Positions 1 to 7,960 of a stretch of 64,000 nt of DNA are shown piece by piece (the stretch's first letter is position 1; each line of letters begins with the position of its first letter). The notes under the pieces are model-generated. The model was given only the letters and a program-made list of their open reading frames with translations. It searched no databases and was not told the origin of the DNA. This stretch comes from Kitasatospora terrestris (GTDB taxonomy: Bacteria; Actinomycetota; Actinomycetes; Streptomycetales; Streptomycetaceae). Position numbers and translations under genes: made by a program. The stretch lies in NCBI RefSeq assembly GCF_039542905.1, contig NZ_BAABIS010000001.1, positions 434,001 through 498,000 on the forward strand, given 5' to 3'.

Positions 1-221
1 CCGGCGTTGACACCGAGCGGGTCGACGGCGTTGGGGTCGTGCGGGGCGATCAGCGGCCCGAGGACGGCCAGCAGGACGAACAGCGCGACCACGCAGCCGG
101 CGACGGGGGTGAGGCGGTCGCGCGGGGCGCGGGGCTTCGGCGCGGCGGCGGTGCGGGTCTCCGGCACGGCGGCGGTGCGGGTGGACCGGGCGGTGGCGCG
201 GGTGGACCGGGCGGTGGTCAT
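1..221 (-). CDS. Peptide-type ABC transporter permease, DppC-like, N-terminal part only
   Basis: This is the beginning of an inner-membrane permease that continues off the left edge of the window. The start ATG (219-221) overlaps the TGA of the preceding permease as ATGA, so the two are translationally coupled. The 73 visible residues show an Arg/Thr/Ala-rich cytoplasmic N-terminus of about 40 residues, then a hydrophobic segment (VVALFVLLAVLGPLIAP) and the sequence HDPNAVDPLG. That layout is typical of DppC/OppC subunits, whose first helix ends in LIAP-x-DP. The N-terminal tail holds an internal repeat of TARSTRA-like units. With the next gene it should form a heterodimeric channel for peptides, nickel or a similar substrate. 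Family assignment is good; substrate is unknown. Confidence 0.75.
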   Translation of the reverse strand, partial: MTTARSTRATARSTRTAAVPETRTAAAPKPRAPRDRLTPVAGCVVALFVLLAVLGPLIAPHDPNAVDPLGVNA

Positions 222-1168
222 CTCGCCCCCTTCTGGGCGGCTCGGGGGTCGAGGGCGGCGCTGACCAGGTCGACGGCGGTGTTCAGGACGACGAACACCA
301 CCACGAAGATCAGCGAGACGGCCTGGACCACGGCCATGTCCTGCTTGGACGCGGCCTCGATCATGAGGGCTCCCAGCCCTCCGGTGCCGAACGCCTGCTC
401 GGCGACGGCGGCGGTGGCGATCAGTCCGGCGACGGCGACGCCGGAGACGGCGAACACCGGGCCGGAGGCGTTGTGCAGGACGTGCCTGCGGATCACCGTC
501 CGCTCGGGGACGCCGCGGCTGCGCGCGGTCTCCACGTGCTCGCCGCGCAGCTCGGCGCGGACGGCGGTGCGGGTGACCTGGGCGACGTAGCCGATCCAGG
601 TCATCGCCAGCGCGACGGCGGGCAGCGTCAGGTGCGAGAGGGTGCCGGCGAGGCCCTCGCCGGACCCGTACACCGGGAACCACGGGAGGCGGACGGCGAA
701 CAGCCAGATCAGCAGGACCGCGAGGACGAAGGTCGGCACCGCCATCGCGCCGGCGGTGAGGCCGGTGGCCAGCGTCTCCGTCCGGCCGCCGCGCAGCGCC
801 GAGACGGTGCCGACGGCGATGCCCGCGGCCAGCACCAGCACGGCGGCGTAGCCGACCAGGGCAAGGGTGTCGCCCGCGCGGGCGCCGATCAGGTCGGCGA
901 CGGAGTCGCGGTAGACCAGGGAGCGGCCGAAGTCACCGTGCAGGCAGTCGCCGAGCCAGTGCCAGTAGCCCTGGAGGAACGGGTCGTCGAGGCGGTACTC
1001 CCGGTGGATCTGCGCCAGCACGGCCGGGTCGGGGTTGCGGCTGCCACCGACCAGCAGGGTGGCCGGGTCACCGGGGGTGAGGAACATGGCGCCGTGGATG
1101 GCCAGGCTGGAGGCGAACACGGTCACCAGCAGCATGCCGAGCCGGGAGGCGACGTACCGCGGGGTCAT
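218..1168 (-). CDS. Peptide-type ABC transporter permease, DppB-like
   Basis: A 316-aa inner-membrane permease of the DppB/OppB class. Visible features are an N-terminal helix (about residues 8-30), the family sequence TPGDPA just after it, several later hydrophobic helices (about 102-125, 136-160, 178-198, 250-290) and the EAA-type loop around residues 210-230 (ETARSRGVPERTVIRRHVL) that contacts the ATPase. The start was set at ATG 1166-1168 because it overlaps the upstream TGA as ATGA; an in-frame extension to 1273 would overlap the hydrolase gene. It lies third in a minus-strand operon, between a CocE-like hydrolase and a DppC-like permease. Import of peptides that the hydrolase then processes is an inference from neighbourhood only. 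Confidence 0.88.
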   Translation of the reverse strand: MTPRYVASRLGMLLVTVFASSLAIHGAMFLTPGDPATLLVGGSRNPDPAVLAQIHREYRLDDPFLQGYWHWLGDCLHGDFGRSLVYRDSVADLIGARAGDTLALVGYAAVLVLAAGIAVGTVSALRGGRTETLATGLTAGAMAVPTFVLAVLLIWLFAVRLPWFPVYGSGEGLAGTLSHLTLPAVALAMTWIGYVAQVTRTAVRAELRGEHVETARSRGVPERTVIRRHVLHNASGPVFAVSGVAVAGLIATAAVAEQAFGTGGLGALMIEAASKQDMAVVQAVSLIFVVVFVVLNTAVDLVSAALDPRAAQKGAR

Positions 1169-2844
1169 CGGGGCTCCCCGCTTCCGGGCAGGACGGTCAG
1201 GCGCAGCCGGGAGGGGTGGGCGGGCCCGGTGCGCAGCGTCTGGACGCTCGCCTTCGGTGTCGTCGTGGTCCACGGGCTCTCCGCCGTACCGGAGTTGGGG
1301 AGGTGGTTCGGGAAGTCGCTGGAGGCGACCAGCAGCGCGAGGCGGTGGCCGGGGCGGAGCCGGTAGCCGGTGTGGCCGAGCGCGATCTCCAGCTCGCCGG
1401 GCCGGTCGGCCTGGGCGCAGCCGCGCAGCACCAGGCGGGCGGTGCCGTCGGGGGCGAGGTCGAGCAGCCGGACGAACACGTCGTAGCCGGGGGCGGTGCT
1501 CTCGACGTGCAGCACCGCGTGCGCGGGGCCGGCGAGGTCGAGCGGGGTCTCGGCGGCGGGGGTGGTGAAGACCAGGACGTCGTCGCGGTCGAGGGTGGCC
1601 CGCTCGTCGGCGTGGTCGCGCAGCTGCAGGAAGGTGTCGGCGGCGGCGGAGGGGACCAGGTCGTCCGGGTCGTAGCGCCAGTCGACCGCCTCTGCGGCGG
1701 GCGCCGGGTCAGTGCCGAGGCGGCCGCCGGGGACGGGTCCGGTCGCGGCGGCCGGGTCGGCGAGGTGCAGTTCGGTCTCCACCGCCTCCGGGAGCGGCCA
1801 GCTCTCGGCGGTGCGCCAGCCGACGTGCCCGAGCCGCCAGCGGACCCGGGGCAGGGACTCGGGCCGGGCGGTGCCCTTGAGGAAGACGTCGAAGAAGTCG
1901 GCGGCCGGCCCGGTGTAGCGGTCGATCATGCGGTCGAGGGCGGCGTCGTCGGCCAGGTGGTCGTCCTCGGGCCGGACGGGGGCGCTCTCCAGGAAGTAGT
2001 TCTCGTGGTCGATGGTGTCGGCGAGCAGGTACTGCACGGCCGACCAGCCGGGGCGCCGGGCCAGCTCGGTCCAGTCCCGCATGTGGGCGGTGCCGAGGTT
2101 GTCGAACCAGCCGACGCAGTGCAGCACCGGCACCGGCCGCGCGTCGTACGGGTGCGGCCCGTTGTAGGGGGCGAGCGGGATGCCCGCGACGATCAGGTCG
2201 AAGCCCGCCGAGCGCTTGCCGATGGCGGCGAACGCCTCCTCGTACGCGGCGGCGACCGGACGCCGGGTCAGGTCGAGGTCGAACTCGTGGATGTCGTTGT
2301 CCACCCACACCTGCGCCTGGTAGGTGGCGCCCTCCAGCCAGAGCGGCTGCGGGCCGGCCCCGGTGTCGTAGCCGGCGATGCCCGGGCCGTTGCCGGTGCA
2401 GGTCACCCGGGGGACGATCGCGCGCAGCGCCGGGTGCTCGCTGGAGACGGCCGACCACTGGGTGAAGCCGTAGTAGGAGTCGCCGAACATGCCGACGATC
2501 CCGTCGGACCAGGGCTGGTGGGTGATCCACTCGATGGTGTCGTAGCCGTCGTCCACCTCGCCGGTCCAGCCGAGGGTCCGGCCCTGCGAGCGGAACTTGC
2601 CGCGGACGTCCTGGACGACGACGGCGTAGCCGCGGGCGGTGAACCGCTCGGCGATCCGGTCGAAGAAGACGTACCGGCTGTTCTTGTCGTACGGCAGTCG
2701 GGCGAGGACGGTCGGCACCGGCCCGTCCCCGCCCGGGGTGTAGACGTCGGTGGCCAGCAGCACTCCGTCACGCATGCGCACCATGTGCTGCCGGGCGTGC
2801 GGGGGGACGGGCTGCGGGGTGACGCGCTGGACGGCAAGGCTCAT
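1165..2844 (-). CDS. CocE/NonD family hydrolase (X-Pro dipeptidyl-peptidase-like)
   Basis: A 559-aa serine hydrolase of the CocE/X-prolyl dipeptidyl acyl-peptidase family, without a signal peptide, so probably cytoplasmic. The catalytic Ser is in GDSYYG (Ser123); the family Asp and His match GWFDN (Asp248) and the IDHENYF segment (His280). The N-terminal half is the alpha/beta-hydrolase domain starting at MRDGVLLATDVYTP; the C-terminal ~230 residues fit the family's beta-sandwich domain. Start ATG 2842-2844 is preceded by GGAGGG at a proper distance. Its stop overlaps the DppB-like start, so hydrolase and permeases are coupled. Cleavage of an imported peptide, ester or acyl-amide is plausible; the true substrate is not visible. 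Confidence 0.85.
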   Translation of the reverse strand: MSLAVQRVTPQPVPPHARQHMVRMRDGVLLATDVYTPGGDGPVPTVLARLPYDKNSRYVFFDRIAERFTARGYAVVVQDVRGKFRSQGRTLGWTGEVDDGYDTIEWITHQPWSDGIVGMFGDSYYGFTQWSAVSSEHPALRAIVPRVTCTGNGPGIAGYDTGAGPQPLWLEGATYQAQVWVDNDIHEFDLDLTRRPVAAAYEEAFAAIGKRSAGFDLIVAGIPLAPYNGPHPYDARPVPVLHCVGWFDNLGTAHMRDWTELARRPGWSAVQYLLADTIDHENYFLESAPVRPEDDHLADDAALDRMIDRYTGPAADFFDVFLKGTARPESLPRVRWRLGHVGWRTAESWPLPEAVETELHLADPAAATGPVPGGRLGTDPAPAAEAVDWRYDPDDLVPSAAADTFLQLRDHADERATLDRDDVLVFTTPAAETPLDLAGPAHAVLHVESTAPGYDVFVRLLDLAPDGTARLVLRGCAQADRPGELEIALGHTGYRLRPGHRLALLVASSDFPNHLPNSGTAESPWTTTTPKASVQTLRTGPAHPSRLRLTVLPGSGEPR

Positions 2845-2881
2845 AGGGGCCCTCCAGGGAAGCGAATCTTTGGAAAACAAC

Positions 2882-2904
2882 GTGATACAACAGCGTTGCA
2901 TCAC
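2882..2904. promoter_or_regulatory. Probable TetR operator, copy 1
   Basis: A 23-bp dyad, GTGATACAAC-AGC-GTTGCATCAC, with one mismatch between its 10-bp arms. It sits between the ATPase-fold gene and the hydrolase gene and overlaps the last codons of the former. It matches copy 2 at 3434-3456 in 19 of 23 positions. It could block an internal promoter for the hydrolase/permease genes. Confidence 0.65.
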
Positions 2905-3386
2905 GCGCCGACCAGCGTCAACCCCCGGTCCGGCGAAGGAATCCGGCGCGCGGCCCCGGTCCGGACGAGGGCGAGCGCCCGGGTGGAGCCGTCCGACCCG
3001 CGACGCAGGACGAAGCGCTCGGACAGGACGGACACCATCGGCAGCCCGCGGCCCCGGAGCCCCTCGACGTCACCCCACGCCTCGACGCCACCCCGCGCGG
3101 CGGGTCCGGGGGCGGCGGGCAGCGGGCGACCGGACGAGCCGGTGTCGACCACCTCGACCTCCAGGCGGTCCGCGCGGTGGCACAGGCGGACGGCCATCTC
3201 CTCGCCGCCGTGCTCGGCCGCGTTGGCCAGCAGCTCGGCGAGGACGACCAGCGCGTCACCCGCCGGCACGCCCCACGCCGCCAGCAGCCCGGTGCAGCAG
3301 GCGCGCACGCGGTGCGCGTTCTCAAGGGTGGCCGGGAGGCAGAGGGCGGCGACTCGGCGGCTTTCGGTGCGCGGCAGGGCGTCCAT
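2901..3386 (-). CDS. HATPase_c protein, anti-sigma-factor-like (RsbW type)
   Basis: A 161-aa cytoplasmic protein with the GHKL/RsbW ATPase fold. The N box is visible as ELLANAAEHG (about residues 51-60), the G1 box as VVDTGSS (79-85) and a G2-like box as GRGLPMV. Streptomycetes carry dozens of such short proteins, some acting as anti-sigma factors or partners of SpoIIE-type phosphatases. Start ATG 3384-3386 follows GAGGAG at good spacing; a TTG at 3401 is possible but less likely. It is the first gene of the operon leading to the hydrolase and permeases and divergent from the TetR gene. Its link with an importer operon is unusual and its partner is unknown. Confidence 0.8.
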   Translation of the reverse strand: MDALPRTESRRVAALCLPATLENAHRVRACCTGLLAAWGVPAGDALVVLAELLANAAEHGGEEMAVRLCHRADRLEVEVVDTGSSGRPLPAAPGPAARGGVEAWGDVEGLRGRGLPMVSVLSERFVLRRGSDGSTRALALVRTGAARRIPSPDRGLTLVGA

Positions 3387-3433
3387 CGGGATTCTCCTCA
3401 AGGAGCGAAATCCCCCCTCGACGAGACAACGTC

Positions 3434-3456
3434 GTGATATAACAATGTTTCATCAC
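3434..3456. promoter_or_regulatory. Probable TetR operator, copy 2
   Basis: A second dyad of the same kind, GTGATATAAC-AAT-GTTTCATCAC, with two arm mismatches. It lies in the 112-bp divergent region between the ATPase-fold gene and the TetR gene, so a repressor bound here could control both directions, including its own gene. Confidence 0.7.
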
Positions 3457-3498
3457 GCGGTGTTCTGCGTCAACCCCCCTCTGAGCTAGGTTTCCTCC

Positions 3499-4065
3499 AT
3501 GCCGATCGACGTCGACGAAGTCCAGCGCCGCAAGGCAATCGCCCAGGCCACCCTCGCGGTCGCCGCCCGGGAGGGAGCGCGCGCGATCACCATCCGCGCG
3601 GTCGCCAAGGAACTCGGCGGCTCCACCGCCATGGTCACCAACTACGTGCCCACCCGGGCCGCCCTCATCCTCAACGCCGTCCGCGCGGCGGAGTCCCAGT
3701 GGCGCGAGGACCTGGAGGCCCACGTCGGCGACCGCACCGGCGCCGACCGGCTCCGCGCCACCGTGGAATGGCACCTCAGCACCGACCCCGAAGACCTGCT
3801 CCTGCGCTCTCTCTGGGTCGAGATGCTCTCCGCCGCCCACACCGACCCGGCCGGCGTCGACCGGCAGGAACCCCGCGAGTCCCGCCAGCAGTTCCTCGAA
3901 GCCTCGCTCACCGCCGGCGTCCCCGACGCCGCCCTCGCCGCCGACCTCCTCTCCCTGCTCACCCGCGGCTACTACATCTCCTCGATGGAGGAACCCGGCT
4001 ACTGGACCCCCGAACGCGTCGCCCGCGTCGCCGAAACCGTCGTCGACGCCCTCACCACCTCCTGA
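3499..4065 (+). CDS. TetR family transcriptional regulator
   Basis: A 188-aa dimeric repressor candidate. The N-terminal helix-turn-helix covers about residues 10-55 (ATLAVAAREGARAITIRAV, then KELGGSTAMVTNYVPTRAAL, a rather unusual recognition-helix region with TNYVPTR instead of the common LYRHFPSK). The remainder is an all-alpha ligand-binding domain with LLRSLWVEML. No clear ribosome binding site precedes the ATG, but TAGGTT lies six bases upstream, so a leaderless mRNA is likely. It is divergent from the ATPase/hydrolase/permease operon and next to copy 2 of the dyad, which suggests autoregulation and control of that operon. Confidence 0.88.
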   Translation: MPIDVDEVQRRKAIAQATLAVAAREGARAITIRAVAKELGGSTAMVTNYVPTRAALILNAVRAAESQWREDLEAHVGDRTGADRLRATVEWHLSTDPEDLLLRSLWVEMLSAAHTDPAGVDRQEPRESRQQFLEASLTAGVPDAALAADLLSLLTRGYYISSMEEPGYWTPERVARVAETVVDALTTS

Positions 4066-4089
4066 TGCTGCTGTCGAGCCACTGATGCG

Positions 4090-4108
4090 ACCGGGGCTTC
4101 ACCCCGGT
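4090..4108. terminator. Hairpin after the TetR gene
   Basis: ACCGGGG-CTTCA-CCCCGGT forms a perfect 7-bp stem with a 5-nt loop, 24 bp after the TetR stop. There is no T tract, as is usual for actinomycete terminators. Confidence 0.5.
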
Positions 4109-4284
4109 GGCCCCGTCCGTCACGGATTGTCGTTCCGGTCTTGAGGAGTGCCGGTCGAACAGGAGTCTCGTTCGGGTGAGTGCGGCAGCCGCCGCGGGTG
4201 ACTGCCCGGCAACCGGTTCGGGAACGCCGCCGGCCACGGGGCCGTGCGCGCCGCTACCCCGCGGACATGTCCGAGGGAGGCGGT

Positions 4285-5199
4285 CTAGCGCAGCCAGGGG
4301 TGCGCTTCTGCGCGCTCCTGGTAGACCCGCTCCAGGGTCTCGATCTGCTCCCAGAGCATCGTCAGCGCATCGGCGTGCTCCCACTCCCGGGTGCGGGGGG
4401 CGATGGTGCGGTCGCCGGCGAGCAGTTGCCGTACGACGGCGACGATGTCCTCGGGGTGGGCGAACAGCGGCAGCGGCAGCGGCTCGTGATACTCCCAGCC
4501 CGCCCCGGACCAGATGTCCAGTGGGCCGTGGACCCATCCCTTCCGGTCGTTCCAGTCCAGTTCCACGCCGTGCTCGCACTGCCACCACGTGGCGGGAGCG
4601 GCGCCGACCGGCGGACGGCCGTCGGCGGGCGGGTCCGGGTCGCGGGCCGCGAAGGGGAAGTACAGGCCCTGCTGCGCCTCCTCGATCGGGTCGACCTGTG
4701 CCTCGGTCAGCGCCGCGTGGACGGCGCGGCCGTACTGCACCAGCACGTACCGTCCGGCCTCGCGCAGCTCGGTGGCCAGAGAGTCGCCGAGCGGAACGGG
4801 CAGCAACGCCGGCCAGCGGGGAGCGCCGCCTGTGGCGGGCGGCGCGTGGGGGTCCGGTTCGAGGCCGTACCCCAGGGCCAGCAGCCCTCGGCGGAGTGCC
4901 AGCCGTGCCTGCCGGTCGTCTTCTGCCGCGGCGTCCGCCAATGGCCGCAGGTCGTCCTGCGGATGCTCGGGGTCGAGGGTGTCCAGGTAGAGATCGAGTA
5001 CGACCTCGTCCGGCAGCCGCGCCCCCGACCGCCAGCCCCGTACCTCCGACTCCAACCGGCCGAGCTGGGGCTCCAGCACCTCCACCAGACCGTCGGGAAT
5101 CCCGGCGATCAACATCCGCAACGACCCGGTCCGCTTCCCGTAGTACGCCTCGACCGCAGCCCGCACGGCTTCGACCTCGGCCGACCGCTGCTTCGTCAT
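4285..5199 (-). CDS. Uncharacterised 304-aa protein
   Basis: I do not recognise this family. The protein is soluble, without signal peptide or membrane segment. The N-terminal third is charged and probably helical (MTKQRSAEVEAVRAAVEAYYGKRTGS). The middle is rich in acidic residues and helices with repeated D/E-A pairs (PLADAAAEDDRQARLALRRG), and the C-terminal part holds a Trp-rich stretch (ATWWQCEHGVELDWNDRKGW) followed by a helical end. Start ATG 5197-5199 follows GAGAGG. The reading frame stays open far upstream and contains a SUKH-like segment there, so an alternative, much longer start cannot be excluded. It is convergent with the TetR gene. Function unknown; an immunity- or toxin-related role would be speculation. 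Confidence 0.65.
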   Translation of the reverse strand: MTKQRSAEVEAVRAAVEAYYGKRTGSLRMLIAGIPDGLVEVLEPQLGRLESEVRGWRSGARLPDEVVLDLYLDTLDPEHPQDDLRPLADAAAEDDRQARLALRRGLLALGYGLEPDPHAPPATGGAPRWPALLPVPLGDSLATELREAGRYVLVQYGRAVHAALTEAQVDPIEEAQQGLYFPFAARDPDPPADGRPPVGAAPATWWQCEHGVELDWNDRKGWVHGPLDIWSGAGWEYHEPLPLPLFAHPEDIVAVVRQLLAGDRTIAPRTREWEHADALTMLWEQIETLERVYQERAEAHPWLR

Positions 5200-5334
5200 G
5201 GCCTCGGACCTCTCAACGGGAAGAAACGGCAACGCCCGCCATGGTGCTCTGCAGCCGTCTGGCACTGCACCCCGTTTCCCACCCGGCCGGGCTCGCGCTC
5301 CGGCAGCCAGTCCGTGGCCGTCCGGCCGGCCGGC

Positions 5335-5520
5335 CGGCGCCAGGTGGAACCAGTCGATGAAGCCCAGGTCGGTGTCGTACCGGTCCGCCCAACCACGGCG
5401 GAACGCCGAGACCGTCCAGGACCCGTCCTCCCGGGGGACGAGGAAGAGTTGATCGCCTTCCATCGTGTTCCCCCAGACCAGGCCCCCGCCCGAAGACGGC
5501 AGCACGACGTGGGGAACCAT
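5335..5520 (-). pseudogene. Possible SMI1/KNR4 (SUKH)-like C-terminal remnant
   Basis: In the frame continuing upstream from the 304-aa gene, about 62 codons read GGGLVWGNTMEGDQLFLV, then a segment with GSWTVSAFRRG and DLGFIDWFHL. The order W-G-x-T-x-x-G-D, WTV, then D-x-G-F-x-x-W resembles the C-terminal half of SUKH-superfamily proteins. After DWFHL the frame turns into low-complexity Ala/Gly/Pro/Arg sequence, and the N-terminal half is absent. I therefore read it as a gene fragment. The match is by eye and short; coincidence is possible. Confidence 0.3.
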
Positions 5521-5542
5521 CTCGGACGCCTCCGGCTTCCGG

Positions 5543-5593
5543 CCGTGCGCCGGTCGGCGCCCTGCACCGGTCGCTCCGTGCGCCGGTCGGCGC
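5543..5593. repeat. Pair of 18-bp direct repeats
   Basis: CCGTGCGCCGGTCGGCGC occurs at 5543-5560 and again at 5576-5593. The repeats lie in the 462-bp stretch between the 304-aa gene and the alpha/beta hydrolase, which otherwise holds only the SUKH-like remnant and no intact gene that I can support. Confidence 0.6.
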
Positions 5594-5661
5594 GTGATCG
5601 GCGCCGGAGCCGCGACGGACGGCGGATGACCTCCCCGGGCGTGCTCGGGAGGATGGTCGCC

Positions 5662-6567
5662 ATGGACCCCGAGCTCGAAGCGTTCGTCCCGTTCTTCCCC
5701 CGCACCGACCTCTCCGACCCGGCCGCCGCGCGCGCCGGCCTGGCCGCCCTGGCCGCCGCCGTCCCCGCACCCGACACCGCGGACCTGGACGTCGAGGACC
5801 GCACGGTCCCCGCCGACCCGGACGTCCCGGTGCGGATCTACCGCCCGCGGCACGCCGACGGCGGGGCGGTCGTCTGGTTGCACGGCGGCGGCTTCGTCAT
5901 GGGCGACCTGGACACCGAACACCCCTGGGCGGCCAGGATCGCCGCCGCGTCCAACGCGGTGGTGATCTCCGTCGGCTACCGCCTCGCCCCCGAGCACCCC
6001 TTCCCCGCCGCGTTCGACGACGCCTGGGCGGTCCTCACCTGGGCCGCCGGGCACGCCGACCGGCTCGGCCTCGACCCGGAGCGGATCGCGGTCGGCGGCC
6101 ACAGCGCCGGCGGCGGGATCGCCGCCGCGCTCGCGCTGCGCGCCCGTGACCGGGGCGGGCCGGCGATCCGCTTCCAGCTGCTCAACCAACCCGGCCTGGA
6201 TGACCGTCAGGAGAGCTGGTCGCAGCGGCGGTTCACCGACACCCCGTGGTTCGACCGTGGCAAGGCCGCCACGGCGTGGCGCCACTACCTCGGCGGGCGG
6301 CCCGCCGGCCCGTACGCCGCACCGGCCCGCGCCGCCGACCTCACCGGTCTGCCGCCCGCGTACATCGCCACCGCCGAGCTCGACCCGAACCGCGACGAGG
6401 ACATCGACTACGCGCTGCGCCTGTTGCGGGCCGGCGTCCCGGTCGAACTGCACCACTGGCCCGGCACCTTCCACGGCTCGCAGGCCATCCTCTCCGCCGC
6501 CGTCTCGCAGCGGCAGAACGCCGAGCTCGCCGCGGCCCTCCGCCGCGCGCTGGCCCACCCGTACTGA
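5662..6567 (+). CDS. Alpha/beta hydrolase, hormone-sensitive-lipase family
   Basis: A 301-aa esterase/lipase-type hydrolase, probably cytoplasmic. The family oxyanion-hole motif HGGG is at residues 74-77 and the nucleophile elbow GHSAGG places the catalytic Ser at 148. The Asp is expected in the segment ATAELDPNRDED and the His in GTFHGS near residue 275. Start ATG 5662 was chosen over ATG 5653 because GGGAGG lies nine bases before it. The gene ends in a short tandem repeat, and a secreted serine hydrolase gene follows 63 bp downstream on the same strand, so they may share a transcript. Substrate unknown; short-chain esters are typical of the family. Confidence 0.9.
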   Translation: MDPELEAFVPFFPRTDLSDPAAARAGLAALAAAVPAPDTADLDVEDRTVPADPDVPVRIYRPRHADGGAVVWLHGGGFVMGDLDTEHPWAARIAAASNAVVISVGYRLAPEHPFPAAFDDAWAVLTWAAGHADRLGLDPERIAVGGHSAGGGIAAALALRARDRGGPAIRFQLLNQPGLDDRQESWSQRRFTDTPWFDRGKAATAWRHYLGGRPAGPYAAPARAADLTGLPPAYIATAELDPNRDEDIDYALRLLRAGVPVELHHWPGTFHGSQAILSAAVSQRQNAELAAALRRALAHPY

Positions 6568-6603
6568 CCGAGCACCTCGTACTGACCGAGCACCTCGTAC
6601 TGA
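6561..6603. repeat. 18-bp tandem repeat, 2.4 copies
   Basis: GTACTGACCGAGCACCTC is repeated at 6561-6578 and 6579-6596, with a partial third copy. The first copy contains the TGA stop of the alpha/beta hydrolase, so the repeat lengthened the spacer without changing the protein. Confidence 0.8.
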
Positions 6604-6630
6604 TCACCTCGACCCGAGAGGACACCCGAC

Positions 6631-7860
6631 ATGAGGATCCGACTGGCGGTGTGCGCCGGCGCCGCCGCGCTGAGCATCGGCGCGGGCACGGCGGCCGCCG
6701 TCCCGGCACCGAACGGCCTGCGCCCGGAGCACACAGGCGAGGCGGGTGCCGCCGCCACCCCGGGGCTCGACCCGGCGCGGCTCCAGTCCGCCCTGGACGA
6801 GTTGCACCGCGCCGGCATGCCCGGCGTCTTCGCCGAGGTGCGCGACGCCGGGCGGACCTGGCGCGGCGCGTCCGGGGTCGCCGACCTCGCGACCGGCCGG
6901 CCGATCCGCCCCGACATGCGCCAGCGCGTCGGCAGCGTCACCAAGACCTTCACCGCCGTCGCCGTGATGCACCTCGTCGAGCAGGGACGGCTGCGGCTCG
7001 ACGAGCCGATCGGCGACCACCTGCCGCAGCTGGTGCCCGGCGAGCGCGGACGCGCGGTCACCGTCCGGATGCTGCTCGACCACACCAGCGGCCTCGCCGA
7101 CTACCTGTACGCCGCCTTCCCGTCGCTGGCCGACGGGTCCGCCGCCAGTCTGGAGGACAACCGCTACCGGCAGTTCGACCCCGACGAGCTGATCGCCATG
7201 GGCGTAGCCGCGCCGCCGGTCGGCGAGCCCGGCGGGGCGACCGGCGTCTACTCCAACACCAACTACCTGCTGCTCGGCCGGCTGATCGAGCAGGTCACCG
7301 GCACACCCGCCGAGGAGTACATCACCCGCACGGTCGTCGAACCCGCCGGCCTGCGGCACACCGGGTTCCCGACCGGCCCGCGCATCGACGGCCCGCACCC
7401 GCGGATGTACGAGGCGCTGTACGGCCTCCTCGACCCGCCGCGCGACTTCAGCGTCTACGACATGTCCTGGGTGGGCCCGGCCGCCGCCCTGGTCTCCACG
7501 CCCGAGGACCTCAACCGCTTCTTCGCCGCGCTCCTCGCCGGACGGATCGTCGGCCCGGAGTCGCTCGCGCAGATGCAGGTGACCCACCCGGTCCGCGCCT
7601 TCGACGGCTCGACCGTCGAGTACGGCCTCGGCCTGCACAAGGTCACCGTGCCCGGCTGCGGCACCTTCTGGGGCCACGACGGCAGCGCCTGGGGCGCCGG
7701 GACCGTCTCCCTCACCCGCGCCGACGGCGCGCGGCAGATGACCGTCGCGATCAACCTGATGCGCTGGGGCCGGGCGGACACCACCGGCACCCCCGGGACC
7801 CACCCGATCGACACCGCCCTGGAGGCCGTCCACCACCTCGCCCTCTGCGGCCGTCCGTAG
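6631..7860 (+). CDS. Secreted serine hydrolase (beta-lactamase/DD-carboxypeptidase class C fold)
   Basis: A 409-aa exported protein. The N-terminus is a Sec signal peptide (hydrophobic region to about residue 23, AxA near GTAAAVPA). The penicillin-binding-fold motifs are all present: S-V-T-K at residues 102-105, Y-S-N at 207-209 and a third-motif equivalent HDG near residue 351. This class includes D-Ala-D-Ala carboxypeptidases (R61 type), esterases and beta-lactamase-like proteins; sequence alone does not separate them. The HTSGL segment before the second motif is typical. It may be co-transcribed with the upstream esterase. A second member of the family lies at 46248-47459. Confidence 0.9.
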   Translation: MRIRLAVCAGAAALSIGAGTAAAVPAPNGLRPEHTGEAGAAATPGLDPARLQSALDELHRAGMPGVFAEVRDAGRTWRGASGVADLATGRPIRPDMRQRVGSVTKTFTAVAVMHLVEQGRLRLDEPIGDHLPQLVPGERGRAVTVRMLLDHTSGLADYLYAAFPSLADGSAASLEDNRYRQFDPDELIAMGVAAPPVGEPGGATGVYSNTNYLLLGRLIEQVTGTPAEEYITRTVVEPAGLRHTGFPTGPRIDGPHPRMYEALYGLLDPPRDFSVYDMSWVGPAAALVSTPEDLNRFFAALLAGRIVGPESLAQMQVTHPVRAFDGSTVEYGLGLHKVTVPGCGTFWGHDGSAWGAGTVSLTRADGARQMTVAINLMRWGRADTTGTPGTHPIDTALEAVHHLALCGRP

Positions 7861-7960
7861 AGCCCGCACGGGCCGGTCGGCGCCACGTGTGGGGCGACCG
7901 GACCGGGGCATCCGCCCGGGAGGTGTCCGGCGTGCCGAACGGTGGAGGAGGACGGCGGCA

